11,372 bases of DNA. Origin: Anaerolineae bacterium. GTDB taxonomy: Bacteria > Chloroflexota > Anaerolineae > 4572-78 > J111. The position numbers and the translations under genes are program-made. The stretch is from the NCBI GenBank assembly GCA_020433835.1, contig JAGRBY010000197.1, positions 1-11,372 on the forward strand, written 5' to 3'. Below the pieces are notes generated by a model. The model was not told the DNA's origin, made no database searches, and saw only the letters and a list, made by a program, of their open reading frames with translations. This document shows positions 1 through 5,941 of the stretch, one piece after another; the stretch's first letter is position 1, and every line of letters starts with the position of its first letter.

Positions 1-1
1 G

Positions 2-505
2 TGGGGCGGCCAGCTCGAAAAGTGGCAAGCGGGCGCGTTCGATCCCAACGGCGCAGAACCCGATCCCACCGCCCCGGCCTTAGGGCCGAGAGTGGCTAAA
101 CTGGCCCCGGATATGCTCCATTTCGACGGCCCCGTTGCCGAAATCGCTATCATCGACGAAAATGGTCAACCGCTTCTGGCCGGTGATCACGACCGCCGCT
201 TTTTCGAGGCGGCCTGGCTGCACAAGTACAACGGCACCTACTATTTCTCCTATTCTACGGGTGATACCCATCTCCTTGTCTACGCCACCAGCGACAGCCC
301 GACCGGCCCGTTTGTTTTTAGAGGGACGATTCTGACGCCGGTTATCGGCTGGACAACGCATCATTCTATTGTTGAGTTTCAGGGGCAGTGGTATCTGTTC
401 TATCACGACAGTTCGCTGTCGGGTGGGGTTACGCATAAGCGCTCTGTGAAAGTGGCCGCGTTGAATTATAACGCCGATGGCACTATCCAAACGCTTAATC
501 CTTGA
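2..505 (+). CDS. Glycoside hydrolase family 43 protein, C-terminal part (5' end outside window)
   Basis: The frame is open from the first complete codon (base 2) to TGA at 503-505, so this is the last 167 residues of a longer gene. The text WGGQLEKW near the left edge, FFEAAWLHKYNGTYYFSYSTG (bases ~200-260) and THHSIVEFQGQWYLFYHD followed by SGGVTHKRSVKV (bases ~355-455) are typical of GH43 five-bladed beta-propeller alpha-L-arabinofuranosidases/beta-xylosidases. The Glu of FFEAAW (codon at 206) matches the family's general acid, and the His of THHSIV matches the conserved propeller-centre histidine. The general base and pKa-modulating Asp would lie upstream and cannot be seen. The C-terminus (NADGTIQTLNP) looks natural, so the 3' end is complete. 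Expected role: exo-hydrolysis of arabinose/xylose side chains from plant polysaccharide. Substrate and signal peptide cannot be judged from this part. Confidence 0.88.
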   Translation, partial: WGGQLEKWQAGAFDPNGAEPDPTAPALGPRVAKLAPDMLHFDGPVAEIAIIDENGQPLLAGDHDRRFFEAAWLHKYNGTYYFSYSTGDTHLLVYATSDSPTGPFVFRGTILTPVIGWTTHHSIVEFQGQWYLFYHDSSLSGGVTHKRSVKVAALNYNADGTIQTLNP

Positions 506-620
506 TGGCGGCGGCAACGTGGTCGCCTCGGTCATGCGCTCGCTGCGCAAGAAGCTCGATCAGCCCGCAGCGGCTATCGAAACGATAACCGGTCTGGGCT
601 ATCGTTTTCGAGGGTTTTGA
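504..620 (+). pseudogene. 3' remnant of an OmpR/PhoB-family response regulator (winged-helix C-terminus only)
   Basis: In frame 3, bases 504-620 read DGGGNVVASVMRSLRKKLDQ, then PAAAIETITGLGYRFRGF and stop. This is the recognition helix (NVVxxxxxxLRKKL) and C-terminal wing (IxTITGLGYRF) of the Trans_reg_C domain of OmpR-type response regulators. Everything upstream is missing: the receiver domain with its phospho-acceptor Asp, the linker and the first half of the DNA-binding domain. The frame can be extended back to ATG 477, but that part only reads through the GH43 gene out of phase and has no ribosome binding site, so I do not regard it as a real start. Recognisable homology begins within a few bases of the GH43 stop codon, which places a deletion or rearrangement junction there. 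No partner histidine kinase is adjacent. A chimeric assembly join is the main alternative. Confidence 0.72.
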
Positions 621-652
621 GGTTTATACAAACTAATACAATGGAGGCAACT

Positions 653-1078
653 ATGAAAGAAACGTTGCAATCGGGTATTCGCTATGAACACAAGTTCATT
701 GTCCCTGACTCGAAAACCGTTCCGGCGCTCTATCCGGAGTCAGAAGAGTTTGTGGCCATGCCCGAAGTTTTTGCCACCGGCTTTCTGGTCGGTTTTTTGG
801 AGTGGAGCTGCATCAAGGCTATCAATCCCCATCTCGATTGGCCCGCAGAGCAGACGGTCGGCATCCATATTGATGTCAGCCACGAAGCGGCCACGCCGCC
901 CGGTTTCGAGGTGACGGCCATTGTGGAGTTAATTGCGGTTGAGGGCAAAAAGCTTATCTTTACCGTAGAAGCCCATGATGGTGTTGATCGCATCGCCCAA
1001 GGACGTCACGAACGGTTCGTGATTAATAAAGCAAAGTTCGATGCCCGGCTGGGGATGAAAAAGGATAAAGCAAAGTAA
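653..1078 (+). CDS. FlK-like hotdog-fold acyl-CoA thioesterase
   Basis: A 141-residue protein, close to the length of fluoroacetyl-CoA thioesterase FlK (about 139). The start is ATG 653, preceded by GGAGG at 643-647 with a 5-base gap. An in-frame ATG at 617 has no such site and overlaps the upstream stop codon. The sequence matches the FlK family along its whole length: an N-terminal strand (RYEHKFIVP), LYPES, then PEVFATGFLVGFLEWSC (37-53) on the hotdog helix, and VSHEAATPPG (75-84). FlK's catalytic Thr42, Glu50 and His76 correspond here to T42, E50 and H77. Position 36, which in FlK is the Phe gate used in fluorine recognition, is Met here. This suggests a general short-chain acyl-CoA thioesterase in the cytoplasm, with no evidence for fluoroacetate detoxification. 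No operon partner is obvious. The upstream neighbour is a dead gene fragment only 32 bases away. Confidence 0.85.
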   Translation: MKETLQSGIRYEHKFIVPDSKTVPALYPESEEFVAMPEVFATGFLVGFLEWSCIKAINPHLDWPAEQTVGIHIDVSHEAATPPGFEVTAIVELIAVEGKKLIFTVEAHDGVDRIAQGRHERFVINKAKFDARLGMKKDKAK

Positions 1079-1128
1079 CGTTCCGTTTTGGAGATGGGGA
1101 GATAAGGGTTTAGAATTTTGTCTTGTCA

Positions 1129-1272
1129 ATCTTATATGAGTTACGCAGTTCAAAAGGTGACAGTCACTTTGATGCCATAAATCGTGCTATGTGGGCCAAA
1201 CGGACGTTCATTTTCAATGAATAAGTGACTGTCACCTTACCAGATACGCCCAACTGCGTAAGTCCTATCTTA
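1129..1272. mobile_element. 132-bp MITE-like element (1135-1266) with target site duplication
   Basis: The ends are inverted repeats: 1136-1150 against 1252-1266 match at 13 of 15 positions, with the shared core TTACGCAGTT / AACTGCGTAA. A second nested inverted pair, AAGGTGACAGTCACTT at 1154-1169 and AAGTGACTGTCACCTT at 1223-1238, is itself nearly palindromic (GTGAC-A-GTCAC). The element is flanked by the same 6-mer, ATCTTA, at 1129-1134 and 1267-1272, as expected of a target duplication. It has no coding capacity, so it would have to be mobilised by a transposase elsewhere. It ends about 37 bases before the DUF937 start codon, so it probably supplies or disrupts that gene's promoter region. 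I cannot name the parent IS family. Confidence 0.75.
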
Positions 1273-1303
1273 CTTAAAAAAGAAGTGATAAAGGGAGATT
1301 ACT

Positions 1304-1891
1304 ATGGATGCTTTAACGCAACAACTCATGCAACAATTATCCGGCGATGATATATCCCAAATTAGCCGGCAAATTGGCGCGGATAATCAGACGACCGGCA
1401 TGGCCTTGTCGGCGGCCATACCGCTGCTCGTGTCGGCCTTAGCCAATAATGCTTCCCAGCCGGCTGAGGCACAGGCGTTACATCAGGCCTTGGCTGAAGA
1501 TCACGATGGTTCAATCTTAAACAATATGTCAGGCTTTCTGGGTAATCCTCAGGCGGCTAATGGAGCTGGAATTCTGGGCCACATTTTAGGTAGTCAGCAG
1601 TCTGGGGTCACGCAAGGGTTGGCTCAGGGTACCGGATTGAATAGTAATCAAATCGGCCAACTGCTGGAAATTGCGGCACCGCTGTTGATGGGCTTATTAG
1701 GACAACAGCAGCAGCAACAGGGTTTGAACACGCCCGGACTGTCGGATTTTCTGGGTGGTCAACAACAGCAAGCGCAACAATCAAATCCAGATATGATGCA
1801 TATTTTAAACAATTTGCTGGATATGGATCATGATGGTTCGGCTTTGGATGATATTTTGAGAATGGCGAGTAACCTATTTAGGGGGCGATAA
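1304..1891 (+). CDS. DUF937 (YidB-like) family protein
   Basis: A 195-residue protein starting at ATG 1304, preceded by AAGGGAG at 1290-1296. It has the features of DUF937: MDALTQQLMQQLSGDDISQI at the N-terminus, a helical AIPLLVSALANNA segment (38-50) and a second related helix, LLEIAAPLLMGLLGQ (120-134). The motif DHDGSIL/DHDGSAL closes each half (66-72 and 175-181), so the protein looks like an internal duplication. Gln-rich linkers (six Gln at 134-139, four at 153-156) separate the parts. There is no signal peptide or clear membrane span. The family has no settled function, and I do not assign one. The gene is bracketed by one intact and one decayed copy of the same MITE. Confidence 0.82.
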   Translation: MDALTQQLMQQLSGDDISQISRQIGADNQTTGMALSAAIPLLVSALANNASQPAEAQALHQALAEDHDGSILNNMSGFLGNPQAANGAGILGHILGSQQSGVTQGLAQGTGLNSNQIGQLLEIAAPLLMGLLGQQQQQQGLNTPGLSDFLGGQQQQAQQSNPDMMHILNNLLDMDHDGSALDDILRMASNLFRGR

Positions 1892-1905
1892 TCCTTTAAT
1901 CTCAG

Positions 1906-1947
1906 GAGTTCGCACTTCTCAAGGTGACAGTCACTTGAGCTGCTTGT
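1906..1947 (+). repeat. Decayed half-copy of the upstream MITE
   Basis: The stretch GAGTTCGCACTTCTC followed by AAGGTGACAGTCACTT (1921-1936) aligns with the left end of the MITE upstream of the DUF937 gene (GAGTTACGCAGTTCAA then the same 16-mer at 1154-1169). A further short match downstream, GCT(A)TGTGGGCC, lies at about 1940-1951. The outer terminal repeat has lost one base and changed another, and no right-hand end is found, so this is a remnant. It lies in the 119-bp gap between the convergent DUF937 gene and the SARP-type regulator gene, where the imperfect GTGAC-A-GTCAC hairpin might also affect transcript ends. Confidence 0.6.
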
Positions 1948-2010
1948 GGGCCTGGATAGGATAGAAGAAATAGCCAGTCTGTAAATCGGCCTCTATGGCA
2001 AAGGTAATCA

Positions 2011-5000
2011 TCACCGCAGATTGCGTACAATATCCTCAATCGTTCTACTTTTAGACATCGCGTGCAGATTGCTCACGGTGTCGTTTGGTAACAGAGGTTC
2101 CAATTCGGCCAGCAGCCGGGCGGCCCGATCCTGATTGCTGCGGCTGCTGACCGGATGGTTTAAAGCCAGCGCCAGCCCCTCTAAGATAGGCGGCCAGGCA
2201 AAATCGCCGCGTTTGATGTGTAGGGCCACCATGCCCACCACGGCATCGAGCATAGCCGGTACGGCCTGGATCGACTCGGCCAGCGTTAGCGCGACGGCAA
2301 AGTGATCGGCCGCCGCTTCGATTTCATCCAATTCATTGGAAACATAGCCCAGCTTGTTGCGCGTTGAGATAATGCCCCACTGGTTGCCAATCTCCTCAAA
2401 AATGGCCAGGCTTTCTTGGTAAAGCTGTCTGGCTCCCGGATACTCACCCAATTTCTGGAGTACATCGCCTAAATAAGATAAGCTCAAAGCAATGCCCCGG
2501 TCATCACCAATGGCCTGGCAAATGGCCAGACTTTCCTCAAAGGAGCGTTTGGCTTCCGAGTAGGCATCGACGCTAAATGCGACCTGCCCCAAAATATGCA
2601 GGGCAAAGGTAATGCCCCGATGGTCGCCAATGGCTCTTTTGATGGCCAGACTCTCTTGGCACAACTGGCGGGCCTGTTCATAATCGCCTTTGAGATAGGC
2701 CGCCTGCCCCAAAATGGTTAGGGCGACGCCTTCACCAAAGCGATCTTTGATCTCGCGGCAAATTTCCAGACATTCAACCAGATGCTCCTCAGCCAGTTGG
2801 TACTCACCCAAATGGCGATGCGCTGCCCCCAGATAATTAAGCGGAAAGGCCAGCGCCGGTCGAGCCGCGTCGCCGGCCTGGCGCAAAATCTCTAGGCTGT
2901 GGTGCAGCAGTTCGATAGCCGGTTCGTACTGCCCCAGTTGGAAAACAAACCACCCCTGCCGGGCCAGCAGTTTACCCCACACAATTGGGTTGGCCGCCGA
3001 TGCTGCTGTGTCGCCACTTTTTTCGAGTGCGCTCGCGGCCCGCTCAAACGCTTCAGCCCCTTCCTTAAACCCACTGCGAATATCATAAAAATGAAAGAGA
3101 CTTTCCAACGCCTGCTCAACGGCAGCCCATCGACCCCGTTCAATTGCCCACTGCCAGCAGATACGCACATTCTCGATATCGGCATTGATTTCGGCCAAGG
3201 CCGCACGCTGGTTGCCGCCTTGAAGCGCCGTGGTGCGCTGCGCCAAGAAATCGGCAAAGTACGCCCCGTGGCGATCCTCGGCCTCTGCTTTCTCTGCCGG
3301 TAGCTCCTCCAGCTTATCGAGGGCATACTGCCACAGCAAATGGTGTCGCTCAAAACGGCCGGACTCCATACGCTGTAGCAGCGACTTGTCGATGAGCGAC
3401 AGCAGCAGCCCCAGCGATGCGCCCACAACCGCCTCCGCTGCCTCGCGCCGGAAGCCGCCCCGAAATACAGCCAACTGCCTAAATACCCGCTGTTCTTCAC
3501 CTGATAGGAGCCGCCAGGAATAGTCGAAAACAGCCCGGACGCTGCGCTGCCGTTCCGGCACATTCCGCAGCGATGTCGTCAGAAAATCGAGGTTGTTGCG
3601 AATCTCCGTCACAATCTCGCCGCAGGTCAACACCCGCAGCCAGGTGGCGGCTAGTTCAATTGCCAGGGGAATACCCTCAACCAGACGACAGATTTGTATG
3701 ATAGCAACTCTATCTTCGGTCGATGGTTCAAATGCGGGCACAACGGCTTTGGCCCGCTGCATGAAAAGTTGAACCGCACTGTTCTCTTGCGTTTTTTGCC
3801 AGGCGACATCACCCACGGTTAAGCGAGACGTAGCCGGCCGGTCATCGGGTAGAGCAGGCAGGGCTAACCCGTGGATGGGCAGCAGTTGCTCGTCCAGCAG
3901 GTTCAACCGCTCCCGCGATACCGTTAAAATTTTGACTTGAGGGGCGTTCATCAGAATTTGGTCGATGAGGGCGGCCCCATCCAGCCCCGTTTCGGGAGCC
4001 GATAGCAGATGCTCAAGGTTGTCCAGCACCAGCAGCATTTCTTTTTCGCGCAGATAGTTGAGCAACTGTTCGGCCGGGTCGCCGCCGCTATAAAAGGAAA
4101 AGTCGAGCGCATCGGCCAGGGTCGTCACCAAAAAATCAGCCGAACTCAGCGATTCGAGTGCCACAAAGTAGATGCCGTGAGAAAATTCGATGAGGTTATC
4201 GGCATCGGTTTCTTTTACCTGCCAGGCGGCTTCAAGCGCCAACCGGGTCTTGCCGATACCGCCAGGGCCAACCAGCGTCATCAGCCGGTAGCCGGGCCGG
4301 CGAAAAAAATCGGCCACCTGCTTTAGCTCGTCAGTGCGATTGACCATTGGCGTGGCCGGCGAAGGCACGCGGATTTTAAGCGTGGGGCGTGATGGCACGG
4401 GAGGGGGTGGTGGGGTCGTTGGTAGTGGCGCTGTCGCGAGCGACTCAAGGCGGCGGTCGCTCCGGTTTTTTATCTCACCGGCCTGAATGCGCTGTACCAG
4501 GGCGGTGGTCTCCTCCTCCGGTTCGGCCCCCAGTTCATCCTCCAAGACACGTTTGCAAAGATCATACTGGGCCAACGCGGCGGCACGTTTGCCGTTACGG
4601 GCCAGCAGTATCATCAGATGGCGATGGGCCTGCTCTTGCCAGGGTTCCAATGCTAACCAGCGGCGGGCGAAGGTCTCGGCCTGGTCATCGGCTGCGTGCA
4701 TAGCGTGATAGGCCACCAGTGTTTCCAGCAGTTCAACCACCTGCCGCCGCCAGCCTTCTTGCTGGCTTAGCAGCCACGACTCAAATTCGGGGCAATCGTC
4801 CAGATAGTAACCGCTCATAAAATCGCCCTGATACAGGGCGACGGCCTCGGCCAGTTTATCGGGTTGGATTGGCTCATTGTCGGTGGCAGCCATATCCGGT
4901 GATAGCTCTGCCAGGTTATGGGCGCTTTGTGTCCAGGTAAAGCGCCCACTTTGCTGGGCCAGTTGCTCGAAGGCCAGGGCATCGACCCAGTATGTTGAGG

Positions 5001-5277
5001 AGGGTTGAAACTGGACGTTGTGATAGTCGGCCTGAAAGGCATCGGGTAGACGGCTGGAAAGCTGGCTCAATTCGCGGCTAAGATTGCGTCGGCCGCGTGC
5101 CTCTGATTTTTCTCCCCAAAACAGCCCGGCCAACTGGCTGCGCGACACCGGCTGCTGCTGCCGGATTAAGTAACCCAGTAGAGCCAGCGCCTTGCGGGAA
5201 TCAAAACTTTCTACGGTCTGGTTGTCCTTTTCAACCCGGACATTCCCAAACAGGTATATACGATAGTTAGACGCCAC
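2011..5277 (-). CDS. SARP-type transcriptional regulator: winged helix-BTAD-NB-ARC-TPR
   Basis: I place the start at GTG (5275-5277), giving 1088 residues. It is preceded on the minus strand by a strong GAGGAG three bases away, and the winged-helix domain begins at once (RIYLFGNVRVEK). The longer frame back to an ATG at 5451 would overlap the divergent gene and adds 58 residues with no domain. Domains: SARP winged helix ~5-97 (DSRKALALLGYL, LAGLFWGEKSE); bacterial transcriptional activator domain ~140-268 (LYQGDFMSGYYLDD, ALEPWQEQAHRHLM); Pro-rich linker ~283-300; NB-ARC/AAA ATPase with Walker A GPGGIGKT (337-344), Walker B LLVLDN (415-420) and GIPLAIELAA (535-544); then ~40-residue TPR repeats ~767-1007 with consensus (A)LxxLGxxAxxxGxYxxAxxxxxESLAI. 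Known relatives are AfsR-like STAND proteins, in which the TPRs sense a ligand or partner and nucleotide exchange activates DNA binding. It is divergent from a ParB-like and a SodC-like gene, its likely targets. Confidence 0.9.
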   Translation of the reverse strand: MASNYRIYLFGNVRVEKDNQTVESFDSRKALALLGYLIRQQQPVSRSQLAGLFWGEKSEARGRRNLSRELSQLSSRLPDAFQADYHNVQFQPSSTYWVDALAFEQLAQQSGRFTWTQSAHNLAELSPDMAATDNEPIQPDKLAEAVALYQGDFMSGYYLDDCPEFESWLLSQQEGWRRQVVELLETLVAYHAMHAADDQAETFARRWLALEPWQEQAHRHLMILLARNGKRAAALAQYDLCKRVLEDELGAEPEEETTALVQRIQAGEIKNRSDRRLESLATAPLPTTPPPPPVPSRPTLKIRVPSPATPMVNRTDELKQVADFFRRPGYRLMTLVGPGGIGKTRLALEAAWQVKETDADNLIEFSHGIYFVALESLSSADFLVTTLADALDFSFYSGGDPAEQLLNYLREKEMLLVLDNLEHLLSAPETGLDGAALIDQILMNAPQVKILTVSRERLNLLDEQLLPIHGLALPALPDDRPATSRLTVGDVAWQKTQENSAVQLFMQRAKAVVPAFEPSTEDRVAIIQICRLVEGIPLAIELAATWLRVLTCGEIVTEIRNNLDFLTTSLRNVPERQRSVRAVFDYSWRLLSGEEQRVFRQLAVFRGGFRREAAEAVVGASLGLLLSLIDKSLLQRMESGRFERHHLLWQYALDKLEELPAEKAEAEDRHGAYFADFLAQRTTALQGGNQRAALAEINADIENVRICWQWAIERGRWAAVEQALESLFHFYDIRSGFKEGAEAFERAASALEKSGDTAASAANPIVWGKLLARQGWFVFQLGQYEPAIELLHHSLEILRQAGDAARPALAFPLNYLGAAHRHLGEYQLAEEHLVECLEICREIKDRFGEGVALTILGQAAYLKGDYEQARQLCQESLAIKRAIGDHRGITFALHILGQVAFSVDAYSEAKRSFEESLAICQAIGDDRGIALSLSYLGDVLQKLGEYPGARQLYQESLAIFEEIGNQWGIISTRNKLGYVSNELDEIEAAADHFAVALTLAESIQAVPAMLDAVVGMVALHIKRGDFAWPPILEGLALALNHPVSSRSNQDRAARLLAELEPLLPNDTVSNLHAMSKSRTIEDIVRNLR

Positions 5278-5303
5278 AGTCTCCTCTTTTTTATTGAAAA
5301 AAA

Positions 5304-5343
5304 CAGTTTCCGAACAGTTTGTGGGGTAGTTTCCGAACAGGTC
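5304..5343. promoter_or_regulatory. Putative SARP operator: direct repeats in the divergent promoter region
   Basis: The 13-mer AGTTTCCGAACAG occurs twice (5305-5317 and 5328-5340), 23 bp apart. Read as hexamers there are four head-to-tail units: CAGTTT at 5304, CAGTTT at 5315, TAGTTT at 5327 and the weaker CAGGTC at 5338, spaced 11, 12 and 11 bp. Known SARP proteins bind heptameric direct repeats spaced one helical turn apart, just upstream of a -10 box. A plus-strand TATATT at 5349-5354 begins 8 bp after the second 13-mer. On the minus strand, TTGTTA (5374-5379)-16 bp-TAGAAT (5352-5357) could be the regulator's own promoter, with the repeats then lying over its early transcript. Repeats and spacing are seen directly; operator function is inferred. 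Confidence 0.5.
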
Positions 5344-5428
5344 TCCTTTATATTCTAAGCCATAACGATGAATTAACAAACTTACATTGGTTGGACGGTT
5401 TGGTAGAACCAACCCCACGGAGACAACA

Positions 5429-5851
5429 ATGGCTGTAAATACAAAAGACATCTTATGGAAAATGGCTTCAATGTTAACCTGGCGTTCGCGTCGCTTGGTA
5501 AGTCTGGCTGAATTTGTTGGCGACGACTCGGTCGAAAACGCATCTTTCCAGGGGCTTCAAGCGGTGTCGCTGGCTCACATTCGTGGCAGCGCCAGCGCGG
5601 GCCGATGCAAAGATTTCGACGTTAACTTTCGCCCCACCAATCGTCACAGTGAAGATCGTTGGATGGGCATTTACCAGGCCAGAACCAAAGGTCGGGGCAT
5701 GCCGCCGGTAACGCTTATTAAGGTGGGTGATATCTATTTTGTTGAAGACGGCCACCATCGCGTCTCTGTGGCCTGGGCTTTGGGGGATGAGCAGATTGAA
5801 GGGCAGGTTACGGTTTGGGAATTGGGCGAATCGCAGTCGGTCGAGATGTAA
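5429..5851 (+). CDS. ParB/sulfiredoxin-fold-like small protein
   Basis: A 140-residue protein from ATG 5429, with ACGGAGA just upstream (5417-5423). An in-frame ATG at 5387 has no ribosome binding site and lies in the promoter region. The C-terminal half, PPVTLIKVGDIYFVEDGHHRVSVAWALG (92-119), has the shape and the GHHR box of the ParB N-terminal/sulfiredoxin-like fold, where that box helps bind a nucleotide. The N-terminal half (IRGSASAGRCKDFDVNF, 51-67) matches, from memory, a small family in Chloroflexota and cyanobacteria usually annotated only as ParB-like or hypothetical. There is no DNA-binding helix-turn-helix after it, so a role as a partition protein is unlikely. It is divergent from the SARP-type regulator and 90 bases upstream of the SodC-like gene. 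The frame continues after its TAA with 15 plausible codons, suggesting a shortened C-terminus. Confidence 0.7.
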   Translation: MAVNTKDILWKMASMLTWRSRRLVSLAEFVGDDSVENASFQGLQAVSLAHIRGSASAGRCKDFDVNFRPTNRHSEDRWMGIYQARTKGRGMPPVTLIKVGDIYFVEDGHHRVSVAWALGDEQIEGQVTVWELGESQSVEM

Positions 5852-5941
5852 AGAGAGGCTAAGGCTGAGGCGAAGGCTAAGGAAGCAGTTGTTTTGTAAG
5901 GAATCTATTAAATCTCATTATTTCATAAGGGAGAAACAATC

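Noticed and set aside
80..550. Open frame of 156 codons on the minus strand across the GH43 and regulator-remnant region
   Set aside because: It is antisense to a clear GH43 coding sequence, has no recognisable motif and crosses the junction between two unrelated genes.
1141..1261. Paired AAGGTGACAGTCACTT repeats as a CRISPR array
   Set aside because: Only two copies are present and they are in opposite orientation, with terminal repeats and a target duplication. This is a MITE structure.
4389..4703. Plus-strand frames of 73-104 codons within the regulator gene
   Set aside because: They are antisense to the BTAD and linker region of the regulator, with Arg/Pro-rich products and no start signals.
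5278..5451. Upstream ATG at 5451 as start of the SARP-type regulator (58 extra residues)
   Set aside because: The extra residues match no domain, run through the direct repeats and overlap the divergent gene. The GTG at 5277 has a strong GAGGAG and sits right at the domain start.
5429..5851. True ParB chromosome or plasmid partition protein
   Set aside because: Only the ParB/sulfiredoxin-like fold with a GHHR box is present. There is no helix-turn-helix domain, no ParA neighbour and no parS-like site.
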